DNA of 64,000 bases from Carettochelys insculpta (lineage: Eukaryota > Chordata > Testudines > Carettochelyidae), in NCBI RefSeq assembly GCF_033958435.1, contig NC_134138.1:187213298-187277297 (forward strand), given 5' to 3'. Of this stretch, positions 46,501 through 58,500 are shown piece by piece. Within the stretch, counting starts at the first letter, position 1, and each line of letters starts with the position of its first letter. Position numbers and translations under genes: made by a program. The notes under the pieces were generated by a model that saw only the letters and a program-made list of their open reading frames with translations, had not been told where the DNA came from and ran no database searches.

Positions 46501-49500
46501 CCTGCTGGACGGCGGGCTCTCCCGGGGGTGAGGCGCCTCGCCAAGGCTCTCCGGTCACACCAGAGTTGCTTATATTCTTTTGCAAAGGGTGAGTTAGCCC
46601 GGTTCTGTTCGATCCTTTGGAAGCAGCAGGCGCCCAGAGTGGATACGGGGCTGGACGGAGCCTGCCTCGGAGCCTGCAGGTTCATTCTTCCCAAGGCTTC
46701 GTTCAGCCAGTCCTAGGGCTGGAAGGGACCTCAGGAGGTCATCGAGTCCAGCCTCCTGCCCAAAGCAGGATCAACCCCCACTAAGTCATCCCAGCCAGGA
46801 CTTGGTCAAGCCGGGACTTAAAAACCACTAGGGATGGAGATTCCACCACCGCTCTAGGTGGAGAAGTTTTCTCTCTGGGGAAGGTGGGATCTTCCCTGAT
46901 GACAAGTATCAGAGGGGGAGCCCTGTTAGTCCGTATCCGCAAAAACAAGGAGAAGTCCTGTGACACCTTACAGACTAACTGCTATATTGGAGCATAAGCT
47001 TTCGTGGGCAAAGACCCGCTTCGTCCGATGCATGTGACATAGGAAGCAGGTCTTTGCCCACGAAAGCTTATGCTCCAATATAGCTATCAAAACAAAAAGC
47101 AGTCAAGTTGCACTTTAAAGACTAAGAAAATGGTTTATTAGGGGAGCTTTCGTGGGACAGACCCACTTCTTCAGACCATAGCCAGACCAGAACAGACTCA
47201 ATATTTAAGGCACAGAGAACCAAAAACAGTAATCACTGTTGATAAATCAGAAAAAAAATTATCAAGGTGAGCAAATCAGAGAGCAGAGGTTAGGAGGGGG
47301 GAGTCAAGAATTAGATTAAACCAAGTATGCAAAAGAGCCCCTATAATGAATTTTCTGGGTCATTATAGGGGCTCTTTTGCATATTTGGCTTAATCTAATT
47401 CTTGACTCCCCCCACCCCTTCTGCCCCTCCACTCTCTGATTTGCTCACCTTGATAATATTTTTCTGATTTGTCCTCCTTGATTACTATTTTTGCTTCTCT
47501 GCACCTTAAATATTGAGTCTGTTCTGGTCTGGCTATGGTCTGCAGAAGTGGCTCTGTCCCACGAAAGCTCATCACCTAATAAATTATTTTGTTATTCTTT
47601 ATAGTGGTACTGGACTGCTTTTTTGTTTTGCTAGTGTATAGACTAGCACGGCTCCCTCTCTGTTACTATCCACTCTGGCTGTTAGTCTACAAGGTGCCAC
47701 CGGACTTCTCCTTGTCTTTGTAGAAGTGCTGGACATCTCTGGAGTCAGCTGCCGGGGTAGCCGGGCTTCCTCCCCTCGGCTCCTCAGTGCGTTTAAGGGA
47801 GACATTTCTCTGGCTCTGGGAATTGTCTTGCTCAGAGTCCTCGCTTTGCCAGCTGTCGTTTGGGGCGGGTGTGTCCCTGGTTACTGAACGGGCTGCAGTT
47901 GTTCCACACACGGGAGGTTTCCTCGCCGGTGTCTGCATTGACAGGATGCCCGGGGAGCACGATCCGTTCCCCAGAAGCCGGGGCAATGGAGCCGGGGTGC
48001 GGATGCAGATTGAGAGCACTGAAGCTAGCAGAGTCTTTGAGAGGGGCTCTGACAATCGGGCGCACTCTCAGGTGTCCCAGGCTACACCCCAGGCCACAAG
48101 CGTTAGTGGCCTTTGAAGGTCTTGCTCCCCACTCCGTAGCTGAGCTTTTGCCAGGCGCCTGCTGAAGGGCTGGGTCCCGATGGAGCCCCGGTCTGTGGGG
48201 CAGAGCGCTCCCTGCAGGCTCACCCGCGTTGCCGCTCTCCTTTTCTCCCATTGCAGAGCAATTTGTTGAGAAATCCTCCTGCGCTCAGCCCCTGAGCGAC
48301 TTGTCCAGCCTGGATCCGCACGGCGACTTCAGCACCAGCCCTGGCGCCCTCTGCACCGAGCCCCTCATCCCCACCACCCCCAGCATCCCCAGCGAGGAGA
48401 TGGCCAAGATCTCCTGCAGCCTGGAGACCAAAGAGCTGTGGGACAAGTTCCACGAGCTGGGCACGGAGATGATCATTACCAAGTCTGGCAGGTAAGGCCG
48501 GAGTGCGGCGTGAGAGTGGGGGGGAGGAAGAAAAGGAAGAGAGACCTCGCCCCTTTGCTGTGCTCCACCGGCCTGCTACAAGGGAATGGGAAAGAAACCC
48601 CGAGGGAATTAAAAGCAACTTGCTGCTGGCAATGTTCCTTTTTATCTTTTCAAGCCACGTGCGGAATAATTTTTGCGCCTTGTGCACTGAGGCGCGTGCG
48701 AATGTGCACCACCAGGTCCAACCAAAAGGCTAGCTGTGGGGCTCTGCTCATTAGCAGGCGGGCTCCTGAATCTCTCCTGAGTCGCCCCTAGCGCACAGCT
48801 TCCAGGGAACTCTGGCGGCAGGGCTGGGAGGGTCGCGCCCTACCCCTGGAGGTGGAGGAAAGCGGTCTGGCTCATCCGCGATGGGAGCTTGGCCAAGCTC
48901 CCCGGGATGGGGACAGCCCCCCTCTCGCTGAAAAGCCCGGGACTGGCTAGAGCTACCAAGCAGTACGAGCCAGGCACTAAGCAGGCGAGGGGACACTGTG
49001 GTTGCAAAGCACAACTCTCGTCCTGGGTGGGGCTTGGCTGGGAAGAGAGGCCCTGAGCAATGCTCCCACGCAGGGTCATCCTCCCCAACTGCATTGTCTC
49101 CAGCCAGTGCTACAACACTGCATGCCTTTCCTCCGCCTGGCCCGCTGTGCCTTGCTACACTGTTTAAAATAGCTTTTTAAAAAGGATTTATTCAGAAGGA
49201 CAAATCTGACCCCGAATTCCCAAAAGAAAGAACTATTTTAAAAAACAAAACAAAAACAGCCAAAGAAAAAACCCATTTATTTGAAGTGTGTGCCTTGGGA
49301 TTACTTTAGCGCCCCATAGTGCCCCCTGCAGGTCCTATACCAACACTGTCCCTCTGATACTCAGAAAGGGATAGCTGGGTCTTTCTTAAACAGATGCATT
49401 GGAGGGGAACCCACTGACAGATCAACATCCCATTAGGGACTTTGTCACCAGATTGTGGCGGAGGTGCTACAAGTCATAGTGCCCAGAACTCTTTGGAAAA

Positions 49501-52500
49501 GGTGCATCATTCACTTTCGTCACACCTACAGATCCCCTTAGCTCGTGTGCAGGAGGCCATCAGGATGGAGCACCTGTTGGTTCTGTTTCAGCACAGGTTG
49601 CTGGCAAACACTGACAGGAATAGGCAGGCTTGAAAGCAATGAAGAGGTTCATTGACTTAATTCTTAATGCACTATTTGTAAAGGTGGGAACTTCAGATGC
49701 ATTGGGATTATTGTGGAGACTTTAAAAGCTTCAGCTTCCAAGGACCCTTTTGCAGATTTGAGGAAGGCTGTTTCCACTTTGCCCTGTGTCCTTTGCTTTA
49801 TCGTTTAGGAAGTAAACTGGAGGCCAGATTCAGCCCTGTCAAAGGGCTGTGATTTCAGTGGGTTTTGGATTGGGGTTCCTCTGACTGAGAGATTATCTCT
49901 GGGCTTGGGAAAGTATCTCTGTGCTATGCACGTCCTACAGTCTGTTCTCTGGGGCTACGTCTACACGTGCACCCAACTTCGACATAGCTTATTTCGATGT
50001 TGCGTCATCGAAATAGACTATTTCGATGAATAACGTCTACACGTCCTCCAGGGCCAGCAACGTCGATGTTCAACTTCGACGTTGCTCAGCCCAACATCGA
50101 AATAGGCACAGCGAGGGAACGTCTACACGCCAAAGTAGCACACATCGAAATAAGGGAGCCAGGCACAGCTGCAGACAGGGTCACGGGGCGGACTCAACAG
50201 CAAGTCGCTCCCTTAAAGGGCCCCTCCCAGACACACTTTCATTAAACAGTGCAAGATACACAGAGCCAACAACTAGTTGCAGACCCTGTATATGCAGCAC
50301 GGACCCCCAGCTGCAGCAGCAGCAGCCAGAAGCCCTGGGCTAAGGGCTGCTGCCCACGGTGACCACAGAGCCCCGCAAGGGCTGGAGAGAGAGTATCTCT
50401 CAACCCCCCAGCTGATGGCCGCCATGGAGGACCCCGCTATTTCGATGTTGCGGGACGCGGATCGTCTACACGTCCCTACTTCGATGTTGAACGTCGAAGT
50501 AGGGCGCTATTCCCATCCCCTCATGGGGTTAGCGACTTCGACGTCTCGCCGCCTAACGTCGATTTCAACTTCGAAATAGCGCCCAACATGAAGTAGCGTG
50601 CACGTGTAGACGCAGCTTGGATGTGCTGATCCTGGCCCTACTGAATTTATGTTGCATGACTTTCCACTGGGTAAATTCACTCCCTTTGTTGACACTTGGC
50701 CAGGATCTGGTGCAAAAGATATTGAAATAACAAGAGAAAAGCCACAAGGGCATAGACTTCTGTGGAAGCAAAATGGGGCCTTAAATAGTTCTGAACTAGA
50801 GTAACAGACAGGTAACCTTTGGGAATGTGGTGCTGTGATTTTACATAGCTTTAAGAAACTGCTAGTTTGTGTTATAATTGCTTCAGGGCATATTTGTGCA
50901 TACACAGAGTCCTGGAGAAATAAATAATACTATAAATTTGACAAACATTTTACTTTAAAGTTAACAAATCACATGTAACTTCTCCATACTTATTTTAAGT
51001 TACTCATAAATTTCTCCTGTAAAGATCTGTTAGGTTTTTGGTCAGTCAAAAAACAGTTTTGCAAATTCACAATTTGTGTTATGTTTGGTAACTGCAGAAG
51101 TCACTCAGCAGTGGTTTAGTTCCCTGATTATGTGATTTTTATAGTGTACAACAGCAAAGCATGGTTTTCATTGAATCATCCAGATGATATTTGCAATTGG
51201 AGATGCATGTTTTTCATTACTGAAGCAATTTAAAAAAAGCTATTTTTGTAATTAGTGGAGTATTTAGCCTTAAAAATTAATTTCCACCAGAATTTTCATA
51301 AGTAAAGATCATTTGCAAGAATACTTCTAAAAATGTTGTTAACAGAACAATAGACAATAAGTTCAACATTTGCAGAAATACTAATAGTATTTAAAAATAT
51401 AAAAAATAAAATAGTTATTGCCATATTTTCCCAATTCTGAGAGAAAAATCATTCTCTGGCTATAGGAATGATACACTGAAATTAGAATAATTATACTTTA
51501 TCTCCCAGGCAGAAAATATGTATCATATGGAATTTTATATTTTGTTCTATTTAAAAAAATACTCCAATTTCAGGTACAAGGTTCTATGTGTATTTTATGG
51601 CAGTACAGATGGTTTAAGCACCCATCAAACTAAAATACTACATCAATATTTTGACATTTCTAATTATTCTTGATGTCTTCAATGTATTTTTTTAAAAAAT
51701 GGAGCAGCATTTCATAATCTCTCTTTTCTGCTGCCTCATATGTTTATTTTTTATTTTGCCTCTATTTCAGGAGAATGTTTCCTACTATTAGGGTTTCCTT
51801 TTCCGGAGTAGATCCTGAGGCCAAGTACATAGTGCTAATGGATATAGTTCCAGTGGACAATAAGAGATATAGATATGCTTACCACAGATCTTCCTGGCTG
51901 GTAGCTGGAAAAGCAGACCCTCCACTCCCTGCAAGGTTTGTTCATTTTATGGCTGATCTCTTAAAAAAATTCTGAAAAAGTATCTTCAGATAATCTCTCA
52001 AAGGTGTTTGCAAACAGTGTTCCAAAAGCCTCAGTCCATGCCCACTGGAGCTGATGGCAGAGCTCCCATTACTTTCAGTGGTGCATTGTCAGGTCATATA
52101 TTTAAAAATGTGCCAAATATCTGATTTATGCTACAGGCTCCAAAGGCAAGCAGGATCAGCTACAGAAAACACTTCTGACGATTGAAAGAAAAGGAAACTT
52201 TTAAAAAGACATTTATTTTCCTCTTGTTCTGATGTTTTCCCTTTTGGCTTCCATTGTAAAGCCATACAGGCACCTTTATCTGAATGCCACGAGAAACATT
52301 AAATAACAGATTTGATAACACTTAAACTAGAAATGCCAGATTATTTTCTAACAAATGACCAATGTTGTCTAACTAATGAGTTTACTACTGTACTGTACTC
52401 ATTTCAACTCAAATACACATATGTACAAGTCACACTTTCAGGAAATATAGGATTTCTGAAACTTTGGAATAACAAGTAAAGCTAAAACAAGTTAACCCCT

Positions 52501-55500
52501 TTCCCACAATGAGCAAAACAGACAATTTACTTCTAAAATGATTGCCATGCTGCAATTGGTAGGGCCTGATTACGAGCTTTTTGAAAACCATATATGCAGG
52601 CAGGTGCCAAAGCTTCAGTGCAGAGCTCTGCCTGGACATTAGGACCCATCTGCATAATTCTAAATGCAGAGCCAGAGCCGTGGATGCTACGAAGATGGGC
52701 ACATTATAAGCATCTAATCATGTTGACTTTACTCATGCAAGCTGTTGCACAGATCTCCTTAAGTCTCACAGACTGCTGATCTCCAATAGGGCACTACAGG
52801 TTTAGTATCAGGGAAAAATGTCTCTGCTGGGATCACAAAGGTACAACAGTCACAGAGCGGTAGCTGTGTTAGGCTGTATCTTCACAAAACAAAAAAGCAG
52901 TCCTGTAGCACTTTAAAGACTAACAAAATAATTTATTATTATAATTTTTAAGTGCTATAGGACTGCTTTTTCATTTTATATAGGTACAACAGATTCACCA
53001 AATTAGAAGTTGTGTGTGTTTTCAGGGAAAACAGTAATCTTTGTCTTTTTCTTCTTCTTCTTCGTCTTCTTAAATTTGTAAGTGATGGCATATAGTGGAT
53101 CAAAATCCCACTGTGCCACGTGCTGTAAAAATACTGGCCAAAAAAAGATGGTGTCTGCCTCCAAGAGTTTACATTCAAAATAACATCAATAATAATAATT
53201 AAGGAAAGTACATAAATGGCCTTTGGGCAGGGTTCTTGATTTCTTATTTGTCTGTGAAGCATCCAGTGCATATTGGATCCCTTTCAATACCATAATAATC
53301 CCAATGTGGGCTTTTTAGCAACCGAATATAAAATATCTCATTATAAAGACGTACTAAAGAGCCTACTATTACGCCTATTGAACAAATACTGAGTTTGATG
53401 GGACCACAGTCAAGCACTATATGATTTCATTATTGTTTAAAGTTTGTATTGTGGTAGCACTTAGAAAGCTGTACAAACATATGGTAAATTACAGTCCCTG
53501 CTTCATTTTCACCATGTTTAAACTAAAGCAATATTGATCATAAACCATGGCTTTAGATTGTTCTTTTGTCTTGTTCATTAATAGTCTAATTTGCAGCTTA
53601 CAAACAAAATTAATTTCTCAGATTTGTTTCTTATTGAAAAATACCATCTTTCTTGTGGGTGAGGGAAGGTAACATGTAAAGGATGAAAAGATTTAGGGAG
53701 CTCCCGTGCATTTGTGTTATGCTGAGTTGTTGCTAGTTTTGGAGTGTAAATGCTAACATTTTATCACATAATGTCTGTTTAAATATATTGCTGCAGGTAA
53801 ATAATTGATGATTGTTGTTCTTTTAAAGTGACATTTACCTATCTATATCTTTTCTGATTTTTGTGCACTCTTCTCTTTTGCTCTCTTTAATCTGAATAAT
53901 TTGACTCCAGTGTTGTGAGCTAAAAACTGCTGAATCCCCCAGTTCCTTTTGAGATGGCATGGAGTCTTGTAGGGTTCTATGGAGTTTCTAGATACCTATA
54001 TAAATTTTACACAATACTTTGTAATTTTGTAGTGGGAATCACCACAATTGGCGTAGGGTTGTCATAAATCTCAGATATTGACAACACAGATAAACAAATA
54101 ACCTTTTATTTTTTTTCAATTTTTGTCCCAGGTGGACATGATATAAAATTATTTTTATAACCAAGATTACAATATTGTATTTCCACCTAATAAAGTTTTA
54201 GGGTCTGATCCTGCTCAAATTGAAATTAAAGGTAAAAATCCTATTGATTTAAACTTCAGTTCAGTTTTGCTCCCAGTTGCAGGATCAAATGTTTTCTAAT
54301 ATCCTAAGCCTGCAAACGCACCTGGGTTTCAACTCTAGTAACATGAGATATATAATTGGGCAAGTCCATGTGCTTAAGTGGTTGCAGGATCAGACAGAAC
54401 CAATGCATTAAGATGCTGATCCCTCAAAGATATACGTAAACACCTAACTTTTCCAACATGAATAGTCTCAGTGAAGTCAGTGAGATTGTTCACAGGAGTA
54501 AAGCTATGCACCTGTGTAAGTCACTTCAGGACTAGGGCCTTAAGGCTTATCCTTATCTTACTATAAAATAACTTTTTAACCCTGGAACAACAACTGTGCT
54601 TGAAATTGCTAAGTACTATATGGTGCCACTTAGAAGATTATCCCTGCATGGATCTTCACTACAAATAACAATTATATCCCTTTCTTCCTGCTGTCAACAT
54701 TTCAATCAAGTTTATGTTACTGCAAACTCTAGAATAAAAACCTTTTTCAGAAAATCCTTGTAAAATGTTTGAAGTGCTTCCAGGGATAGAATTCCAGAAT
54801 GGAGGTTTTTTCTTTCTTTGTTACAAGCTACAGAGCATGTTTGAAAGTAGATTTAAAAGTTCTTGCGTGTACATTTACACTCTATTCTTCCCTCTTTTTT
54901 GCATTAATAAATGTTTTTCCTTGGTTGACTTGGCTAGTCTAACAAACCCATAATAGTCTGGGCATCAGATTTGTAATATTTATGCTTTTGTAGCAGATAA
55001 AAGCAAAGAAACTTCTTAATGACAGTTTGAAACTTGCAATTTGAGCCCAATTCTGCCAACTTTTTCTCTGTACAAAGTATAAATTAAGTCAGTTAAAAGT
55101 TGCATGCATGGAGGTCTTCCAGGATCAGATCCAATGTTAACAAACTGAACAAAAGAAAAACATAATGAAATCTAAATATACTAGAAGGAACCTAATTTTT
55201 TTTTAACTTAAACCTTGACTAACTTGCAATCCTTTATAAATGTATATCAAAAGACGGCTCCTAAAATCTTTGTAGATTGAATTGAACTACTTCTCAGAAG
55301 AATGTGCTCACTAACTTCAGGGGGCAAGTTGTGTATGCTAGGGAATGTCTACCTTTATTTCTCTAATCTTTGTTCATGTGTATCCACATTATCACCAGTT
55401 CTCTGTGTACCATCAGGCCATTTATCTAAGTTTAAATTATCCTTTCTGGTTATCCTAGATCTGGCTAGGGAAGAGGTCTGTTCATTGGTACAGTTCTAGC

Positions 55501-58500
55501 ATATGGGGCCACATATTCCTGTACATGCAAGGCACATGCAAATATGTAAAGACAAAATTACCTTGAGACTAACCTGTAAGTTAGAATTTTTATAAATGGC
55601 TGAATCTATGGTGCCACAGCCAATACCTCTGAGGAAAATTCTCCATGGTAACAGTGCACTTTAAGGTGTTCAAACAGTCATGGGCAGAGAAGAGGGGGAT
55701 GACCTCCTTCCATGAAAATCTATGTTAGTATCTTGATTTTACTAAAGCTTTTGATATATTGCAAAGGATCCATAAAAATAAAACATAAATAAAATGATCA
55801 TAGAAAATAAATTTTAAATAGATTGCAAAGTTACAATCAATTATTATTTTTAAATTAAGTATCTTTCAACAATGTTGTTAATTGCTGTCCAAAAATCTAT
55901 GATGTGGTTTCCTTTTTCTTTTCATGAAGAGTACACAATGGCTAGAATTTGCTTTGATGGGGGTAGGGGGGATCCATGAGCATTTGTGGGGCGATAGGGG
56001 ACCCACACTAGTTTAAAGGTTGGGAGACCCTGTCTATATACTACTTAGTCTTCCATGAGTCTAGGGAACTGGATGGAGATCCTTACAGTCTTATGATTAT
56101 ATTCAACCAATTTACAGCCACCGTTGCTCTGGTAAGAGTTAACAGTGTGCATTTGGTATAAGGTCACTGTGCCCAGCAGATAAACATAGAATGGTCTCTA
56201 TCCATTCCAAATTTACATCTGAAACCATTTAGTTCTTTGGTCCTAGTTAGTCCTATCTCGTTACGACTGATTCTCTGTGAAAATGGTGATCCTATGCAAG
56301 TGAAAATAATTACCAAGCTTAATGTTAATAATAGGAAAAAATACAACTTATCTGGGTTTCCTGGCTAATTCTCTGACTGCACTATGCCTTTTTCTTTGCA
56401 CACCGGAGTCATTGTTATTTTAAGCACTTATTAATATGCCAGAAGACATGATCAATTTTTCATTTGGAAAAAAAGACGCAACAGTGAAGTAATGTCTCCA
56501 TTTCAGATTAGTTTTATCTGTTACTTAGATAAAATTAGTTATGCTTATTATTCTCTAAGCACATTATTTTATGAAGTCTTTAAAAAAAGAGATTCTTCAT
56601 TATATTCCAGTGGGTAAAGAATTTAGTCATATCTTATATAATTTTTCATTAGCAGTTATGGTATTTCATCAAAGCACTGGTTTACTGGACTTCTATATCT
56701 CTTGCTTAGCTTTTAGAGATCCTAAGATTTGATAAAATATCTGGTGGTGAGGCCATAGGATATTGTGAAGGCATGACACTTATTTCAATTGTGTGCAAAT
56801 ACAAGTTTATAAAGTCAGTTCCATTTATACACATCTTTCTGTAATACTGTGGGTTTGTTTGGTTGTTTTAGGTTGTATGTGCATCCTGATTCTCCCTTTA
56901 CAGGGGAACAATTATTAAAGCAGATGGTGTCCTTTGAAAAAGTGAAACTAACGAACAATGAACTGGATCAACACGGGCATGTGAGTAACTTGTTCTGTGG
57001 TAAGGAATACAAAAAGACAGTATGAATTAACTGACTTGTCTGTTACAGTAGGACACTAACTGGCACACGTTTTGTCATGCTGATCCCAAGGGCAAAAGTG
57101 CAAATGGGCTTTTCTATCCTTCTGCCTTCGCTGGTAGTCCATTCATATTGGTGACGGTGCAATGGCAGAGGCTTGTGGGAAGGTCTAGATATTCATTGGT
57201 TTGCTCTCTTCTGTAGTTGGACAGATGACTTCAGCCTTCCTGGTTTGTCAGTTCAGCTTTTCAGCAGTGTCACATTTATCTTTTGGGGGAATGTGTGGCA
57301 TCACCCATTGCAGCTGAAGGGCAGAGATAGCTTTACAAAAGAACTGTGTTTAGCTTCCATGATTTATCATTTCTGTATTCAATTACTAATGGGATGGGTC
57401 AGGGTGTTCTCCTCTTACTCCATTGCTATCAAAGGGACAGAATCCAGCGTCGAAAAGAAGAGAAAAACATACACACAGTTTTTCCTAATTTTTTCCATCT
57501 CTGTTTTCCTTATGATTTAGTTGTATGCTTTGCCATGCCTGTCTGGATAGTCCTCTGATCAGACACTGCCCAGTGTCTTGTCAGCTGTATGTGCAAATCT
57601 CATTGTGCTACATTTGTTTTCAGCGCCCTAAGCTAGCTATATGGGGGGAGAGGTGGGGTTCAAGAGGGATATGTCTTTTACACGCTGATCCCCAGGGAAT
57701 TGGGCTTGGTGTCAGTACTGTAGCCCTGACATACAGCAAAGTGTTAATCCACTGCTGAAATAAAAGATGTAAAATTTAAAAAAAGACAAAATTGCTCCAA
57801 AGTAAACTTTGTTGGATATAGAAACATGAAGCCTTACCTAAATTAAACATAGGGGCTATGTCTCTACTAGAGAGTTTTGTCAACAAAACTCGTGCAGCAT
57901 CCACACTAAAAATGCGTTCTGTCAATGGTATATTGACAAAACATGGCACTTTTGTTGACAGACTTCTGCCTCTCCCCCACGAGGCAGAACACCTTTCTCA
58001 ACAGACTCTGACAAAAAAGTCGTGTGGATGCTCCAGAAAGCCTTCTGTTGACAGACAGAGCTTCCAGGTCACTAACCAGCCGTGTCTGCTGTGTTTCTGG
58101 TTGGCCATTCTGTCAAAAAAAAGTGGCCATGCAGTCTGGCCCCTCTCTGTCGACAGAGTACATCGACAGAGTGATTTGCTTTCATGTGTGCTGCAATCTG
58201 TCAACAGAAATTTTGTTGGAAGATCTCTTCTGACAGTAACTTCTGTCGACAGATTGCCTAGCATAGACATAACCAGGGTGTCACAAGGTGAACTTGGGAC
58301 TTTAAGGACATCAGGTCTCAACTCTAGCCTGTGCCAGGTTTTCCTCCTAAGAAAAGTTAGGAAAGCAGGTGACTGGTAGCCCAACCTGGTGGAGAACACT
58401 CTACCTTTAATTTTTGTGTCCTTCTATGTTTGAGTAGTTGTCAGTGCTCAGGAGCTGCTGTGTTGGTGCAGTGTAAATACCATCACCAAATAATATCTAG

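Larger units (their letters stand above)
43538..48256 (+). other. TBX20: TBX20 intron 1
   Basis: This 4.7-kb intron holds Penelope-like foldback pieces (43948-44200, 44862-45011, 46905-47722) and a reverse CR1 end (46707-46868). The stretch 44215-44860 and most of 45020-46700 shows no recognisable repeat. It contains homeodomain-type AT motifs, such as tttaattgcg near 44440, which makes it the most likely place for an intronic enhancer. No additional gene is visible. Confidence 0.85.
51936..56871 (+). other. TBX20: TBX20 intron 3
   Basis: A 4.9-kb AT-rich intron. It holds a short Penelope-like foldback with perfect 11-bp target duplications (52850-52981), a TTC-rich patch at 53046-53070, a MIR/L2-like relic near 53436-53505 and weak repeat-like text at 54190-54545. 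The remainder shows no recognisable feature. Confidence 0.85.
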
